A stretch of 64,000 bases of DNA from positions 14,084,258 to 14,148,257 of the forward strand of contig JAMKCF010000001.1 in the NCBI GenBank assembly GCA_023634235.1. The letters run 5' to 3'. Shown here piece by piece: positions 23,190 to 34,569 of the stretch (the first letter of the stretch is position 1; every line of letters starts with the position of its first letter). Made by a program: the position numbers and the translations under genes. The notes beneath the pieces were generated by a model. That model worked only from the letters and a program-made list of their open reading frames with translations, was not told the DNA's origin and ran no database searches. The DNA comes from Pisaster brevispinus (lineage: Eukaryota; Echinodermata; Asteroidea; Forcipulatida; Asteriidae).

Positions 23190-24644
23190 TACCTGATTCT
23201 ATAACATTCCTAATTTTTTGGTGAAAGAATCAGCCACATTTAGTGATTGTGCAAATAGCAGCGAGCTATTATTAGTTGTGACTTGGGCATAATAATTTGG
23301 TATTGAGTGAATACTGACAATCATTTGAACCCTGTTTTGTAAAAGCCATAAATAGTGCAAGTGACATGTGAATCATTGGTCTCTGTTGGTTAAGTGTCAA
23401 TGCATTATTTGACCATACAGATACATGGTGGCGAAATGCAACTTTTTTTCACACACGTCTGATATCAAATCAGGTTCTGTTTGAGTGATAACCTATCGAC
23501 AGCTAACCAGCCATGCTTGGTAGAGGACCAAAAAAAACCAAACACATTTATAAGCTGTATCAGGTACTTCTAACTACAGAATGAAACTTACCTGCTATCA
23601 CCTGGCATGTCTGATGATCTGTGTTAGAGACATCTGTTGTCATGTGGGAATCATGATTATGACTTCCACTTATGATAAGCCTGTGGATTTTTTTCCACAA
23701 GGCTCACAAGCACTGTAGATTACAGTGCTTATAATGTATTGGTGTTTGTGTGCAACATCACCTTTTTTTAGTCTGACAATTTCAGTTAACACTACAGCAA
23801 ACAGCATATTCCTTGATCGTATCTTACCTGTACAACTGGTTGATAAGTAGGGAGTTAGTCAGCTCCATTGACTTGCTGCTATTGTACAAATTCTATATCA
23901 CTGGAAAAAACAAAAAATCACCAAGTTGTCATTTGTTACCAACACATAATTCCTGATGAATGAACCATCTCATTCTATTATAAATACCATCTACATGTAC
24001 AATTTATGTCTTATTTTGCACACTCTTCTGTACATATTCATGCAACCATTGTCAACATTAAAAAGTTTGTACTTTGTACATCACATAATAGAGTTGTTTG
24101 TGTACTCTGTACATGTATGTTGTCCATTTCAATGTACACTAGTTTTTTTAAATGTCATCAACTACAGTGTATTGGTCATGCGTGGCAATGTGTTCAATAC
24201 CTTGTTTATCACTTAAAAACTAATATTGATATGAAATAAAAGCAAAATTGGAAAGTTAATGTGTACAAATGAATTGAAATGAAATGAATTGCTGTATGTA
24301 CATGTAAACTGACAAATTATAGCCGCCTTCAACAATATTCAACAACTGATTTACTTGCACTGCATTAATATAGTGACACATGCTTTAACTTCAGCACATA
24401 CTTGTATGACAGCACTTGCACTGCAGAGTGTCATAGGACAATCTGAATTACTGCAATATAGTTTTCATGTTCAATCCAAACATGGTTTTCAACAACTATT
24501 TGTTTTTATACCCCATGTACACTACCCTTTTTTATGTACTGGTCAATTCTCATATTGTACTATATTTTCTAACAAGAGTATGGAATAAACGTCATATTGA
24601 ATTGAATTGAAAAGTGCCACCATAACATAACCATTGAATTTCAT
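23190..24644. other. Non-coding interval left of Helitron copy 2
   Basis: No gene recognised. Minus-strand donor-like signals lie at about 23589 and 23826. AATAAACGTCATATTGAATT followed by more ATTGA units at about 24583-24611, and GAATTGAAATGAAATGAATT near 24268, look like 3' tails of retroposons. The 3' terminus of Helitron copy 2 should lie in or before this stretch, but it cannot be placed because copy 1 does not reach it in this window. Confidence 0.45.
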
Positions 24645-25616
24645 CTAAAACTTAATTGCAATTGACTCATGATAGCTGTAATATGTTGGAACTACATGGG
24701 TCTGGATAGAATCCATGTTTTTGATGTAAACATGGTCAATTAATGTTCCTCTCTCAGTAGTGGCTTCAGTAACACACTGCTTATAACCATGTTCTTGCAT
24801 CACTTTCTCAACACAAGAAGATTGTTTGAAAATATCTTCATTGAAATCACCCATAATAATGCATTTGTTGGATACTTTGTGTACTTCATCAAGCAAGAGT
24901 TTGAGAACTGCAATAAAATCTTTCATTACATAAGATGGTGGTCGATAGATAACAACAACAGTTAAAGAAACTTCTGAAGTGATCTCAAATGCAATATATT
25001 CAAGATTTGTCACTGGATTATTCAATCTAGAAAGCACTCTGTCTTTTCTGGCACAAACAGCAACACCACCATGACTCTGTTCCTTTAATATCTGGGTAAG
25101 TAGACTCGAATTGTCATATGAATTACATCTTCGTTGGTGATACCATTTGAAATCAATCAAATCCAGATCATAACATGGCTCTCTATTAATCCATGTTTCA
25201 GTCAGACAAATGAAGTCAGATGACATCATATCTTTATTAAATGTGAAATCCATTTGATGAACCTGTAATCCTTGAATATTATGCATCATAATGGTTATAC
25301 TGTCACTATCATCTTCTACAAGTTCATTATTGCTCTTGTCATTATTGTCATCAATAAATGAAGCCATCTTACTCAGTGCATCCATCACTTCTCCATTGCA
25401 ATAAAAACATTTCTCATTGAATCCTTCTATCACAAGTCCATTAAGTGAGGTGACTCTACTCAAAGCAACATATGCTTGTCCTGCAGCAAATATACGATGA
25501 AGACAAATAACTGCTCTGTCTGTACTGAGTCCCTGAACCTTATGAACTGTACAAGCCCATGCCAACTTGAGAGGGAACTGATGTCGCACATACTGGTTAG
25601 TTACACTTAGCACCAA
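24645..25616 (-). CDS. Helicase C-terminus fused to EEP endonuclease (Helitron copy 2)
   Basis: The first ~60 residues are the end of a Pif1-family helicase: [19 protein letters not shown] and QAYVALSRV match SF1B motifs V-VI. After a short linker, an endonuclease/exonuclease/phosphatase domain begins (about residues 108-323): a β-strand with HNIQGL (Asn), CLTETW (Glu), [17 protein letters not shown] (Asp-Phe-Asn), TLIDHVY (Asp-His) and SYHESI (His). These are the EEP catalytic residues in order, so the nuclease part looks undamaged. Such apurinic-endonuclease-like domains at the helicase C-terminus are typical of Helentrons. The apparent start is only the point where the frame emerges from the rearranged 25608-26083 segment; the true upstream sequence is in 25987-27564. 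Confidence 0.87.
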   Translation of the reverse strand: MVLSVTNQYVRHQFPLKLAWACTVHKVQGLSTDRAVICLHRIFAAGQAYVALSRVTSLNGLVIEGFNEKCFYCNGEVMDALSKMASFIDDNNDKSNNELVEDDSDSITIMMHNIQGLQVHQMDFTFNKDMMSSDFICLTETWINREPCYDLDLIDFKWYHQRRCNSYDNSSLLTQILKEQSHGGVAVCARKDRVLSRLNNPVTNLEYIAFEITSEVSLTVVVIYRPPSYVMKDFIAVLKLLLDEVHKVSNKCIIMGDFNEDIFKQSSCVEKVMQEHGYKQCVTEATTERGTLIDHVYIKNMDSIQTHVVPTYYSYHESIAIKF

Positions 25617-26083
25617 TACCGAGCCACAATGATTTTGATAATGAAATCGAGGGTATCTAATGACTGCTGGATCACTTCGACTTCGCTTCTGTATATACCT
25701 AAATGATTCTTTAATGTATGAACTGGCAACCGTTTCCTTTTATTTTCTCCTTTGGTTTTGTTACTGCCTGTATATATTACTCTATATTCTGAACAGAATT
25801 TTCCTAAGCACATTGACTCAAATTCCTCAGTATCTGGCCTTGCAAGGTACCGATCAATTCTACTTGTCATCCATATGTCATCATCTCCATCACATTTACT
25901 TTTAATCACACTTATCGGTAAACTCATTCTGACAGGATTCTCACCAACAGGTATAAACTGTACTTCTCTAGATCCTTCTTTCAATCTCAAACCACAGACC
26001 CGATACACTGAACCTTATGAACTGTACAAGCCCATGCCAACTTGAGAGGGAACTGATGTCGCACATACTGGTTAGTTACACTT
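25608..26083 (-). repeat. Template-switch-like duplicated segment inside helicase
   Basis: Three duplicated pieces lie head to tail. Bases 26008-26083 repeat 25533-25608 (helicase motif V region, 76 bp). Bases 25645-26010 repeat 27661-28026 (the end of Rep, 366 bp). Bases 25608-25644 repeat 26292-26328 (helicase, 37 bp). The copies look identical to their sources, and the junctions share only 1-4 bases. As a result, the Rep C-terminal piece (frame 25607-26008) is embedded in the helicase and splits it into two ORFs. It is either a very recent microhomology-mediated event or an assembly artefact. Confidence 0.88.
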
Positions 26084-27564
26084 TCTTCCACCATTTCAAC
26101 AGGTACAACATGCACATCAGGATTATTTGAAGACTGCCTTTTCAATTTTGACCCAATAGATTTGTTATCAAAATCAATTTCAATACGACTTGGTGACAAC
26201 TGAGCTGCTAACGTAATTATTTGATGAACAGTTCCAACTGCTCCATTCACAAGTCCATCACGTACATCAATATTTCTCGTTAACATTACCCTAGCACCAA
26301 TACCGAGCCACAATGATTTTGATAATGAAGATTTATTTCCTTTTATTTCAGCACGCTTCATGTTACCACTTCTTTCATTTTTCTTCAAATCCCTGGCCAA
26401 AATACACACACAATCTACACACTTTGCAAACAGGGTTTTCAAATTATATTCATCAACTTGCTTGTTACAAGGGGAAATATGCACAGCATCACTCCAATCT
26501 TTTCCGGTTTCACGTGATTGCAACATTGTCATGTCATCCTGCCTTAACTTTTCCTTTTTCTTTCTTACACGCAACCTGTTCAGTACTTCAGCAAATTGTC
26601 CATCTTCCTTTTGTCTCATTATCTCAGTCAGTTCTACTTTCAGAAAGTTATCATTCCACAAATCACATTGAATAGTGCTTTGGTACAGAGATTTTCCTTT
26701 AACTGGAGGCAACTGATAGAAATCTCCAACAGCTATTATACTGACATTACCGAATGAACCATAGTCTCTTGTTTGTTTTATCTGTCGTAGACGTCCATGA
26801 ATATAGCACAATAACTTTTGATCTACCATCGAAATTTCATCTATAATCACAATGTGTAACTGTTGAAGTTTATTCCGAAGCGTACTGATCTTAACTTCAC
26901 CGAGCGGCTGGTATGGCAATCTAGCATTTACAGGTATTGAGAATGCATTGTGAATAGTGGCACCGTTAATATTGAAAGCTGCAACACCAGTAGGAGCTGT
27001 AAGCAATACAGATACATCATCAGGATTTTCCATCATTCTAGCAAACAGTCTTGTTGCTTCATAATAAATTGTTTTGATTAAATGACTCTTTCCTGTTCCG
27101 GCACCACCAGTGACAAAAACATGAAATGGCTCTATATGTTTCCCATTTGTCTTGTCCAAACACCACTGTCTGATTTTATAGAAAACTTGTTTCTGTTTTA
27201 CATTCAATGACCTGAACAATGCAATTGCTTCATGCTTGGATATTCTATCTGAATATGGCTCAATGTTGCTCAATACTTCTTTATTACTGTCAGATTTCAA
27301 ATCAGGAATTTCAAATCCATCTTCAGAATCATTAACTAATTCAGGGCGTTGGTTTTGGCATTCAAGTCTCTCTTGTTCTGTTTCAGGACAAATCTGAGCC
27401 CATGCATCTTCTTGTGGACCAAATTTCTCAAGAAATTGTTTTGCTTCATCCAGTGCCTCAACATTAGACTCATACAAAGATCGATTCTTCTCAACAATGC
27501 ACTTGACAGACTGCAGCTCATTATTCAATCGAACAAAACCGTTCATGTAAAAGTCTTCATACAA
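25987..27564 (-). CDS. Pif1-family helicase, Helitron copy 2 (C-terminus displaced)
   Basis: This is the SF1B DNA helicase of the Rep/Hel transposase, which unwinds DNA 5'-to-3' during rolling-circle transposition. Visible motifs: Walker [11 protein letters not shown] at about residues 150-160, a [13 protein letters not shown] motif Ia, Walker [10 protein letters not shown] at about 243, and [11 protein letters not shown] just after. The C-terminal part continues with ARVMLTRNI and ends at [11 protein letters not shown], where it runs into the rearranged segment and stops. The missing motif VI and EEP domain resume at 25616. The first codon is TTG, not ATG: the frame is open further upstream ([10 protein letters not shown], in the frame reading FLPYRVD), one base out of register with the Rep frame that ends at 27593. 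Confidence 0.9.
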   Translation of the reverse strand: MYEDFYMNGFVRLNNELQSVKCIVEKNRSLYESNVEALDEAKQFLEKFGPQEDAWAQICPETEQERLECQNQRPELVNDSEDGFEIPDLKSDSNKEVLSNIEPYSDRISKHEAIALFRSLNVKQKQVFYKIRQWCLDKTNGKHIEPFHVFVTGGAGTGKSHLIKTIYYEATRLFARMMENPDDVSVLLTAPTGVAAFNINGATIHNAFSIPVNARLPYQPLGEVKISTLRNKLQQLHIVIIDEISMVDQKLLCYIHGRLRQIKQTRDYGSFGNVSIIAVGDFYQLPPVKGKSLYQSTIQCDLWNDNFLKVELTEIMRQKEDGQFAEVLNRLRVRKKKEKLRQDDMTMLQSRETGKDWSDAVHISPCNKQVDEYNLKTLFAKCVDCVCILARDLKKNERSGNMKRAEIKGNKSSLSKSLWLGIGARVMLTRNIDVRDGLVNGAVGTVHQIITLAAQLSPSRIEIDFDNKSIGSKLKRQSSNNPDVHVVPVEMVEESVTNQYVRHQFPLKLAWACTVHKVQCIGSVV

Positions 27565-27592
27565 ATCAAACTTTGACGGCTTCAGTTGTGCA

Positions 27593-30500
27593 TCAACACG
27601 ATAAGGAAGAAATAATTGAAGGACACTGATAGTATTTCTCTGGACATTTTGACAACTGAAAATCGAGGGTATCTAATGACTGCTGGATCACTTCGACTTC
27701 GCTTCTGTATATACCTAAATGATTCTTTAATGTATGAACTGGCAACCGTTTCCTTTTATTTTCTCCTTTGGTTTTGTTACTGCCTGTATATATTACTCTA
27801 TATTCTGAACAGAATTTTCCTAAGCACATTGACTCAAATTCCTCAGTATCTGGCCTTGCAAGGTACCGATCAATTCTACTTGTCATCCATATGTCATCAT
27901 CTCCATCACATTTACTTTTAATCACACTTATCGGTAAACTCATTCTGACAGGATTCTCACCAACAGGTATAAACTGTACTTCTCTAGATCCTTCTTTCAA
28001 TCTCAAACCACAGACCCGATACACTGCTTCTTGTGCTGATACTTCACGATTATGCAGATACACAGAACCAAGTTTCTTCATACTCTGTTTTGCATCTAAA
28101 TTACCTTTCTGTGCCTCACTCTGAGCATGTGACAACAAGACACCCATTTCACGTTCAGCTTTAGCCATATACGATACTATGTAGGCCACACAAGCATACA
28201 CATCACAGATAAACTGAATATCCATATTTGCATTCCAACATCTTATCAAATGAGGATTGTACAAATTCACCCAAACATCCTGTGGTTGTCTTTTCAGTAC
28301 AATAGTGGTTTTCTTGCTTAACACATTGTTGGCCTTCTCAAATTCCTGTTGTGTAATACCAATATGCTCAAACAATTCACTAGTTGCCATGTGTTGGTTT
28401 TCTTCATCTTTTAATGCAACCCAAAGTGACTTTAATACTTTTTTGGCATCATCACTTTCATTGTCATCATTTTCATCATTCTTTTTTTCATCATCTGTTG
28501 GCTGTGGTTGTGCAATAAATGTCTGTTTAGATGGTGGTCTAGGGAAATTGAACCTGCACTCAGTACCTTTTTTCTTACACGACTTTGAATGCTTCCGACT
28601 ATGAAGTTGTACCCGACTGATAATCTCATTAAGTTCATTATCTTCTTCCTTAGATGGCAACTGACAACTGACATATCTATCAATAAATGTAACAACATCT
28701 TTGTCCTGATCATGTCCTAATCTTGGTGCATTTTCAATCCAGAAAAGACAATGTGTATGAGGAGATCCTCTCTGTTGAAATTCCACTCTGTAAAAATAAT
28801 CCTTCACTTTTCCAATAGGTTTAGCCTTCGACATAATGACATCTCTTAAAAAAGTATGAAATCGCTTGTCAAACATTGTAGCTGCAGTAACAGGATTACT
28901 TCTCAATACATTGCATTTCTCATTCCAGTCTAAATCATTTACATCTCTTGAATCACCTTGCTGTCGCAGTATTGTGTTGATAACTTCAGGCCATCTCATA
29001 TCTGCTGCTGAGAATGAGCAAAACCAAGTTGGGATTCCTAACTGTCTTATCATAGCTAAAACATCTTTCTGTGTTGCTTGCCAATATGGAGGTGTTCCTC
29101 TGATCGGTTTCAGAAATTTGTATCCACTATCAGACTTTAGAATATCCCTCAAATGTTCCTTGTCATTTATCATTCTTGCTTCTACTTTCTCATCATTGTA
29201 CATTCTGCTAGAGTTTTTACGCAAAGCAATAGAAACACATGACATTACTTTTTGAATTTCCAACAAATATTGTGCATAAAAAATGTACTGTGTGTTTTTT
29301 GCAAACCTATTATCAGCATGCATCAGTCTGTTATGCAGATATCTACACAGAGTTAGCCTCACATCACGCTTATCACTAAATATGGGAGTTCCTTGAGAAA
29401 ATAATGTTGGAAAGCATTTTGCTTCATTGCCTTTTTCCATTAAAACTCTGACTGGATTATTTCCTTCACATTGTGCAACACAAAGTATATCATCAAAATA
29501 CTGATCCAGAATTTCCTGACCTATATCTGCTGGTTGTAAACATGTATCAAGTGGAATTCCACGCAAGCGATCCTCATCAGTTTCCTCATTACTGTCAATC
29601 TTATCAACTACTCTTTCATCACTTTCTGCACTTTCTGCAACATTTTCCAATAGTGGATCTTCCCAATCAGTGTTAATTTCAATATCTTGATACCACACGT
29701 TATTTTGTTTAAGATAGTGCAATGCATTCTCTACATTTTTCTTGTTGACAAACTCATACTGATAATGTCCACGGTAAGTCAGCTTTCTCTTTAATTTCAC
29801 TCTAATCATCTGATCATCATTTCTACTTCTTGGTAATGACTTTACAGTTTCTGTTTCATTAGACGGCACACATACAACTGGTCCTCTGACACCATGCTGT
29901 CCTCCTTTAGGTAATGCTATCATCTTAATGAATGGGATATTTATTGCAATCAAATGTTTTTCTAAACCATTTAAACAATCTAATTCCTGTGGAATATCTG
30001 TGAGTGTTAAATTATTGACATACGCCTCTGCTGGAACGTCATTATTGAGTAGTTTCCTATGACATGTGTAGCATATCCACAAGCATGATCTGCTAGACTT
30101 TAACATAGGACAACTTGATGGACAATTTCGACTACAAGTATGGACATAATTTGCAGACATAAAACTAGAGTCTCTGTATTTATCTTGTTTACATTTCAGA
30201 ACCTGTTTTCGAAAGAGAAGTTTAAGACAAACAGTGCAAACATATTCAGGTCCTTGTGAAATTTCTTTCCTAAACATCTTTGTCACGTGACTGATACTGA
30301 CTGTCTGTTCCTTTCTATTCATGGCACGCTTGCGATTGTTATTAATCAAATTTTCCTTATAAGTTTTATTTGTGTGATATTTTTGCTTTCCATACTGGAT
30401 TAGGTTTTTCTTGTAAGAACAATTCAAGTGATACTTTCTTTTAATATTCTGAATAAGTGCATTTTTGTATATTTTATTCTGATATTTAGCTTTATTGTAT

Positions 30501-31420
30501 GCGAGTAGTCTTTCTTTGAATCTAGCATTGTTACAATATTTAGATTTGCCCTTATCAATTAAATTTTCTCTATAAAGAGCATTGTTGCAATATTTAAATT
30601 TGCCCTTATTAATTAAGCTCTCTCTATATCTAGTATTGTTACAATATTTAAATTTGCCCTTATCAATTAAGCTCTCTCTATATGTAGCATTGTTACAATA
30701 TTTAAATTTGCCCTTATCAATTAAGCTCTCTCTATATTTAGCATTGTTGCAATATTTAGATTTGCCCTTGTTAATTAGGCTCTCTCTATAGTTAGCATTG
30801 TTCGCATATTTTGATTTTCCATCACTAATCAGCGTTTCTCTAAATTGAGCATTTTCTTTGTACTTTTTGTTACTAATGATCTTCACACTGTCTCTATACG
30901 AAGGATTGTCTTGGTACTTCTTTTTCTTACATACAGCTATTTCATTCTTGGATTTCTGATATCTTGCTTTTCCAGCACTAAGTTTTCCAGATTTAAAGCA
31001 TAAACTCTCCTGATATTTTGTTTTCACCTTTTGTTTTATAGTTTCAGCATTTTTACTGTAACATTTCTTATTGTACTTTGATTTGTCTTGTTTGTGTTTA
31101 TCAATGCTATATTTCATTCTGTACTTTTCTCTAGCTTTCTCCCTTGCTATTTTTTGCTTTAATTTAAAATTGACACGCTTTTTCCTTTTTGGTTTCACAG
31201 TTTTTGCTGTCAATTTTTTCACTACACTTTTTGCTGTCACTTTGTTCACTACACTTTTTGTTGTCACTTTGTTCACTATAGTTTTTGCTGTCACTTTGTT
31301 CACTATACTTTTTGCTGTCACTTTGTTCACTACAGTTTTCAGACTATCGTTATGTTTAAATACTATGGATTCATCACACTGCACTGTCTGCTTCAAAGAT
31401 GTTTTTTGTTTTCTTTTCAC
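27593..31420 (-). CDS. Rep (HUH/Y2) part of Helitron transposase, copy 2
   Basis: This 1275-residue open frame begins with five tandem 9-residue NKVTAK-type repeats and a basic stretch (KPKRKKRVN). A long series of 18-residue repeats ([16 protein letters not shown] type) follows, then a Cys-rich DUF6570-like region (about residues 393-520). The Rep nuclease has the HUH motif in [12 protein letters not shown] (about residues 883-895) and two catalytic tyrosines in AYIVSYMAK (about 1078-1086). A Cys/His cluster ([16 protein letters not shown]) between them is typical of the Helitron-like N domain. The frame's left boundary is set by a TAA at 31428, which replaces a Leu codon kept in copy 1. Its end ([11 protein letters not shown]..) is one base out of frame with the helicase. 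The catalytic residues look intact. Confidence 0.92.
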   Translation of the reverse strand: MKRKQKTSLKQTVQCDESIVFKHNDSLKTVVNKVTAKSIVNKVTAKTIVNKVTTKSVVNKVTAKSVVKKLTAKTVKPKRKKRVNFKLKQKIAREKAREKYRMKYSIDKHKQDKSKYNKKCYSKNAETIKQKVKTKYQESLCFKSGKLSAGKARYQKSKNEIAVCKKKKYQDNPSYRDSVKIISNKKYKENAQFRETLISDGKSKYANNANYRESLINKGKSKYCNNAKYRESLIDKGKFKYCNNATYRESLIDKGKFKYCNNTRYRESLINKGKFKYCNNALYRENLIDKGKSKYCNNARFKERLLAYNKAKYQNKIYKNALIQNIKRKYHLNCSYKKNLIQYGKQKYHTNKTYKENLINNNRKRAMNRKEQTVSISHVTKMFRKEISQGPEYVCTVCLKLLFRKQVLKCKQDKYRDSSFMSANYVHTCSRNCPSSCPMLKSSRSCLWICYTCHRKLLNNDVPAEAYVNNLTLTDIPQELDCLNGLEKHLIAINIPFIKMIALPKGGQHGVRGPVVCVPSNETETVKSLPRSRNDDQMIRVKLKRKLTYRGHYQYEFVNKKNVENALHYLKQNNVWYQDIEINTDWEDPLLENVAESAESDERVVDKIDSNEETDEDRLRGIPLDTCLQPADIGQEILDQYFDDILCVAQCEGNNPVRVLMEKGNEAKCFPTLFSQGTPIFSDKRDVRLTLCRYLHNRLMHADNRFAKNTQYIFYAQYLLEIQKVMSCVSIALRKNSSRMYNDEKVEARMINDKEHLRDILKSDSGYKFLKPIRGTPPYWQATQKDVLAMIRQLGIPTWFCSFSAADMRWPEVINTILRQQGDSRDVNDLDWNEKCNVLRSNPVTAATMFDKRFHTFLRDVIMSKAKPIGKVKDYFYRVEFQQRGSPHTHCLFWIENAPRLGHDQDKDVVTFIDRYVSCQLPSKEEDNELNEIISRVQLHSRKHSKSCKKKGTECRFNFPRPPSKQTFIAQPQPTDDEKKNDENDDNESDDAKKVLKSLWVALKDEENQHMATSELFEHIGITQQEFEKANNVLSKKTTIVLKRQPQDVWVNLYNPHLIRCWNANMDIQFICDVYACVAYIVSYMAKAEREMGVLLSHAQSEAQKGNLDAKQSMKKLGSVYLHNREVSAQEAVYRVCGLRLKEGSREVQFIPVGENPVRMSLPISVIKSKCDGDDDIWMTSRIDRYLARPDTEEFESMCLGKFCSEYRVIYTGSNKTKGENKRKRLPVHTLKNHLGIYRSEVEVIQQSLDTLDFQLSKCPEKYYQCPSIISSLSC
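30510..30830 (-). repeat. 54-bp coding repeat (18-residue Tyr/Lys units)
   Basis: Units of 54 bp encode YRESLI-D/N-KGK-F/S-KYCNN-A/T-x. At least five close units lie here, and more diverged ones flank them on both sides ([11 protein letters not shown].., [11 protein letters not shown].., [11 protein letters not shown]..). Copy 1 has fewer close units (about 985-1190). The basic, Tyr-rich pattern could bind nucleic acid, which is inference. Confidence 0.85.
31197..31336 (-). repeat. 27-bp coding repeat (9-residue NKVTAK units)
   Basis: Five 27-bp plus-strand units of the type TTTTTGCTGTCACTTTGTTC plus ACTATAC encode 9-residue blocks (V-V-N-K-V-T-A-K-S). Copy 1 has one unit at the corresponding place (about 1618-1644). 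Confidence 0.85.
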
Positions 31421-31426
31421 CTCAGA

Positions 31427-31825
31427 TTATTGCACAGTTATCTCAGCAACTGACAAAACAACATCATAATGGACTCTTTCTCTGTGATACAAGTAAATTG
31501 CCATTCCTAAACTTGGACGGTTGTTGTCAAAATAATTTGTAGAAAATCTATACCAATTATTTACATCATCAAATGTACATATGTTAACTTGCAACATATC
31601 AACCATTGCCATTATTTCAAGCTCTGTTGCCCATGTTCCACTATCATACATCATTTGTGTCATTACATAGTCCTCCAGGGTAACAAATCCATCTCTCAAA
31701 ACACATTGAAATTTACCTTGGTTTTTCAACAAGTGATTAACAGTAGCAATCCTCAACTTCATATGACTGTTTTCAGATCCCGATAGAGCATATGAAATTG
31801 CTCGGAAAAAAACAATTACCATCAC
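31427..31825 (-). CDS. OTU cysteine protease C-terminal part (Helitron copy 2)
   Basis: The frame carries the OTU fold after the catalytic Cys: FFRAISYALSG, then NQGKFQCVLRDGF, a Trp-rich segment (WATELEIMAMVDMLQV) and the terminal HYDVVLS with the expected His. OTU proteases cleave ubiquitin chains, and OTU domains are known in some animal Helitrons. The 5' edge is an artefact of the seven-T run at about 31806; the GDGNC loop lies in the previous frame. A TAA at 31428 (Leu in copy 1) ends it, and coding resumes at 31420 in the same frame. Confidence 0.83.
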   Translation of the reverse strand: MMVIVFFRAISYALSGSENSHMKLRIATVNHLLKNQGKFQCVLRDGFVTLEDYVMTQMMYDSGTWATELEIMAMVDMLQVNICTFDDVNNWYRFSTNYFDNNRPSLGMAIYLYHRERVHYDVVLSVAEITVQ

Positions 31826-34307
31826 CTCTAATCTTTTTCACATGATCAGGCTTTCCAATTATTGCACATTCTTCAGAGACAATAGAAGACTTCAAATGTG
31901 ATTTTTCAATTTCAAGCTTATCACAAATACTCTGTTGAAACTCAAACGTGAGAGGAGTAAATGTCAACACATTTGGTCGAGATAGGCCAATGATTTCAAT
32001 ATCCAGACTTTCAGAACCCGTGCCAGTATCTACATGTAGCACATCACCTTCAATGTCATGACTGTTCATTTTGTTACAATTGAAGCTCCCAACATCAGTA
32101 CAGTTACTCCCATCATCTACACTATTTCCAAGTCTACAAGTAGACGCACTTTCTGATTGATCATCCTCCTCAAGAGTCAAATCCACTACATCATCTTGCA
32201 ACATATCCATACTCCAGTCCTTACAATCATCAACTACACTATCAGTACAAATAGGTTTGGCTTGCATATGTTCCTGTGTACATGTTACAGCATTGTCGCT
32301 TATGCACAGATTAACACCAGTTATTTCAAACTGTTCATTAACTGACAGATTCATTGATTGAGCTAAATTGAGACAATACCTGTAAACAACATGCCATGAA
32401 ACTGCACGCATCATAATGCTTGTCCCATCTTGAACTTGACTGCCATGGACATTTCTAGAATGAGAATCAAACACATAATAAATGCCATCTTCAGCAATCA
32501 CTGCAAAAGTACTCCCATGAAAACATATGAAACATGCTTGGTATATCTGAATTGTTTGTTCTACAGCTTTTTTAAGTGAAATCATGTCGTACTCTTCTAA
32601 ACTTGGATCATTTTCATTAAACGTTCCAGTCACAGGTTCCCCGTAATTCATACTGAAGTTGCTTTCATACACATTTAAATAGGTTGGTAACTCACAAACA
32701 AGCAGATACTCATTACTCATGGTTGAACTTCTCTGTAAAAATCCATATAACTCATTACCAGTATTCAGCACATTGTCCATTTCATTCATTTGCCAATATT
32801 TCAAACATTGTGTCTGACTTCTCATAATAGCACTAAGGCTCATTGCCACACACTGCTTTCCACTGTTCCTTCCAAATCTAACATCACATTGATGACAACT
32901 GCCTTGTACAACCAATGTTTGTTCCATTACCTTATGGTTACTACTCACAGTTTCACATTTCATTTTGGCAGGTTTCAGCTCACATGCATCTATGAATGTC
33001 ATTTTGTGGCTCTCATTGGTTGTATTTGTATCAGCTTTTCTCTTCGATGTGTGTCTAGGACATTCTGTTTTATGTTTATGTCTTTCTCTATGATTCACTG
33101 TTTCCATCTGCTTTTTAGATTTCTTCGACTCAACTTCAAACACATCAAATTCACATTCAGGTGCTTCTTTCTCGAGTGTAGTTTTTGGAGCATTACTGGT
33201 ACTACTCTGTGTTTTTGCTTTTACAGTCTCATTAATGAACAGCAACGATCTAGAATTTTGAGATCTTGTAACCATTTTTGGCGACACTTCAGATTGTGTT
33301 CTGTCATGTGCTTTGTCTTTAAATTTTGATTTACAGCTTACACTTGGCTTATCGGAGGAAGTTGAATTTGTTTTTTTCTTTCTTAAGTTGTAACCACCAG
33401 TTTGTTTTCTCAATGACTGCTTACTTCTGTTCAGTTCAACATACCTGTGTCCTGCCATTGCTGAGCTATTTCTTGCTTTCTTCTTTGCATCCATCTGATC
33501 CATAAACCCATCAGTGAAACACTGGTCCATTCCATTATGTGCCAAGTCAAAAATATTCTCATCTGTAGATATACCAAAATTATGAAACAAAGTGTCACTG
33601 TAATTACCATGTCCACATTTACGGCAAACCCAAGTGAATGTCTTACAAATCAAATGTTTTTTCATATCCAAAAAACCTGAACAACTAGTGTGAAACCACA
33701 CACAACATTTGTCACATTGCATCTTCCTTGAGCCACATTTATCAATTTTATCACAAAGCCAACAGATAGAAGAATTGCCATGGTCTACAACTTTTAACTC
33801 CTGGAGTTTTTGTTTTCCAAATTCACAAGTCTTTCTTTTCTTACCAGCTTTTGACCTTATCTTGTCTTTCAATGTATTTTTGACTTTCTTTGCTCTCTTA
33901 TCTTGATCTGCATTAATTATTTTGTTGATGGTTCTTCTTGTATGGCCAAATATGGTTTTCCTCAGCTCTTCATGTGTATGTCTATCAACCTTTTTCATAC
34001 GAACTTCTACAGATTTACCATTTTTGCGATAATTATACATCATGCGTTTCTTGGACTTTTTGGTCACTCTCGTGTGGCTCGGTACTGTGTATCCACTTGT
34101 TTGAATCTTCCTATTCTTTTTCTGGCGTTCGTGGCTCTTCTTACATGTACATATTTCAATTACTTTGCTTTTCAATGAACTAGGACACCTCTGCTTCACT
34201 GGTACTACAAACAGCACATTCATCTTTATCATACTTTTCTTATATACATGATGCTTGCCAGTCTTCTCAAAAGTGCGAGGACATCTATGTCTCTCCATTT
34301 GGTACAC
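31773..34307 (-). CDS. PHD finger + C76-like peptidase + OTU N-part (Helitron copy 2)
   Basis: This 844-residue frame is the best view of the middle of the polyprotein. Residues about 1-170 are strongly basic. About 179-230 form a PHD-type zinc finger (ICWLCDK, QCDKCC, VWFHTSCSG, WVCRKC). About 330-470 are a Ser/Lys linker. Residues about 475-640 hold GKQCVAMSLSAI and, 130 residues later, YYVFDSHSRN, a Cys..Asp-x-His arrangement resembling peptidase C76 (herpesvirus tegument-type) ubiquitin proteases; this is inferred from motifs only. An acidic linker (DVVDLTLEEDD) follows, and the OTU signature GDGNCF lies at about 829-834. After that the seven-T run shifts the frame. The start is at a Met-like codon within the sequence and is not the true N-terminus, which is at 35109. 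Confidence 0.82.
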   Translation of the reverse strand: MYQMERHRCPRTFEKTGKHHVYKKSMIKMNVLFVVPVKQRCPSSLKSKVIEICTCKKSHERQKKNRKIQTSGYTVPSHTRVTKKSKKRMMYNYRKNGKSVEVRMKKVDRHTHEELRKTIFGHTRRTINKIINADQDKRAKKVKNTLKDKIRSKAGKKRKTCEFGKQKLQELKVVDHGNSSICWLCDKIDKCGSRKMQCDKCCVWFHTSCSGFLDMKKHLICKTFTWVCRKCGHGNYSDTLFHNFGISTDENIFDLAHNGMDQCFTDGFMDQMDAKKKARNSSAMAGHRYVELNRSKQSLRKQTGGYNLRKKKTNSTSSDKPSVSCKSKFKDKAHDRTQSEVSPKMVTRSQNSRSLLFINETVKAKTQSSTSNAPKTTLEKEAPECEFDVFEVESKKSKKQMETVNHRERHKHKTECPRHTSKRKADTNTTNESHKMTFIDACELKPAKMKCETVSSNHKVMEQTLVVQGSCHQCDVRFGRNSGKQCVAMSLSAIMRSQTQCLKYWQMNEMDNVLNTGNELYGFLQRSSTMSNEYLLVCELPTYLNVYESNFSMNYGEPVTGTFNENDPSLEEYDMISLKKAVEQTIQIYQACFICFHGSTFAVIAEDGIYYVFDSHSRNVHGSQVQDGTSIMMRAVSWHVVYRYCLNLAQSMNLSVNEQFEITGVNLCISDNAVTCTQEHMQAKPICTDSVVDDCKDWSMDMLQDDVVDLTLEEDDQSESASTCRLGNSVDDGSNCTDVGSFNCNKMNSHDIEGDVLHVDTGTGSESLDIEIIGLSRPNVLTFTPLTFEFQQSICDKLEIEKSHLKSSIVSEECAIIGKPDHVKKIRGDGNCFFPSNFICSIGI

Positions 34308-34569
34308 ATTTTGATTACTTCGATTCTTATGTTTCCGAGGGCCAGTTTTGTGAATCTTAAATGGACTGTTCTCTCTCTGCTTTTCATCACTTCTGTCATA
34401 GCTTCTACACTTTTGGAGACTTTTTCCTTGCCACTTAAGCTCAACATTGTCCTTACTCTTCTCAAGCCTCTCATTGTTTTCAACCTAATCATGCTCATAA
34501 CTTTCCATCTTACCGTTTTCATGACTTTGATTCTCAAGCTTCTCATCAATCTGATACTTCATATGATTT

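Noticed and set aside
25607..26008. A separate 133-residue gene ([12 protein letters not shown]..)
   Set aside because: It is an exact duplicate of the Rep C-terminal end (27661-28026) displaced into the helicase, not an independent gene.
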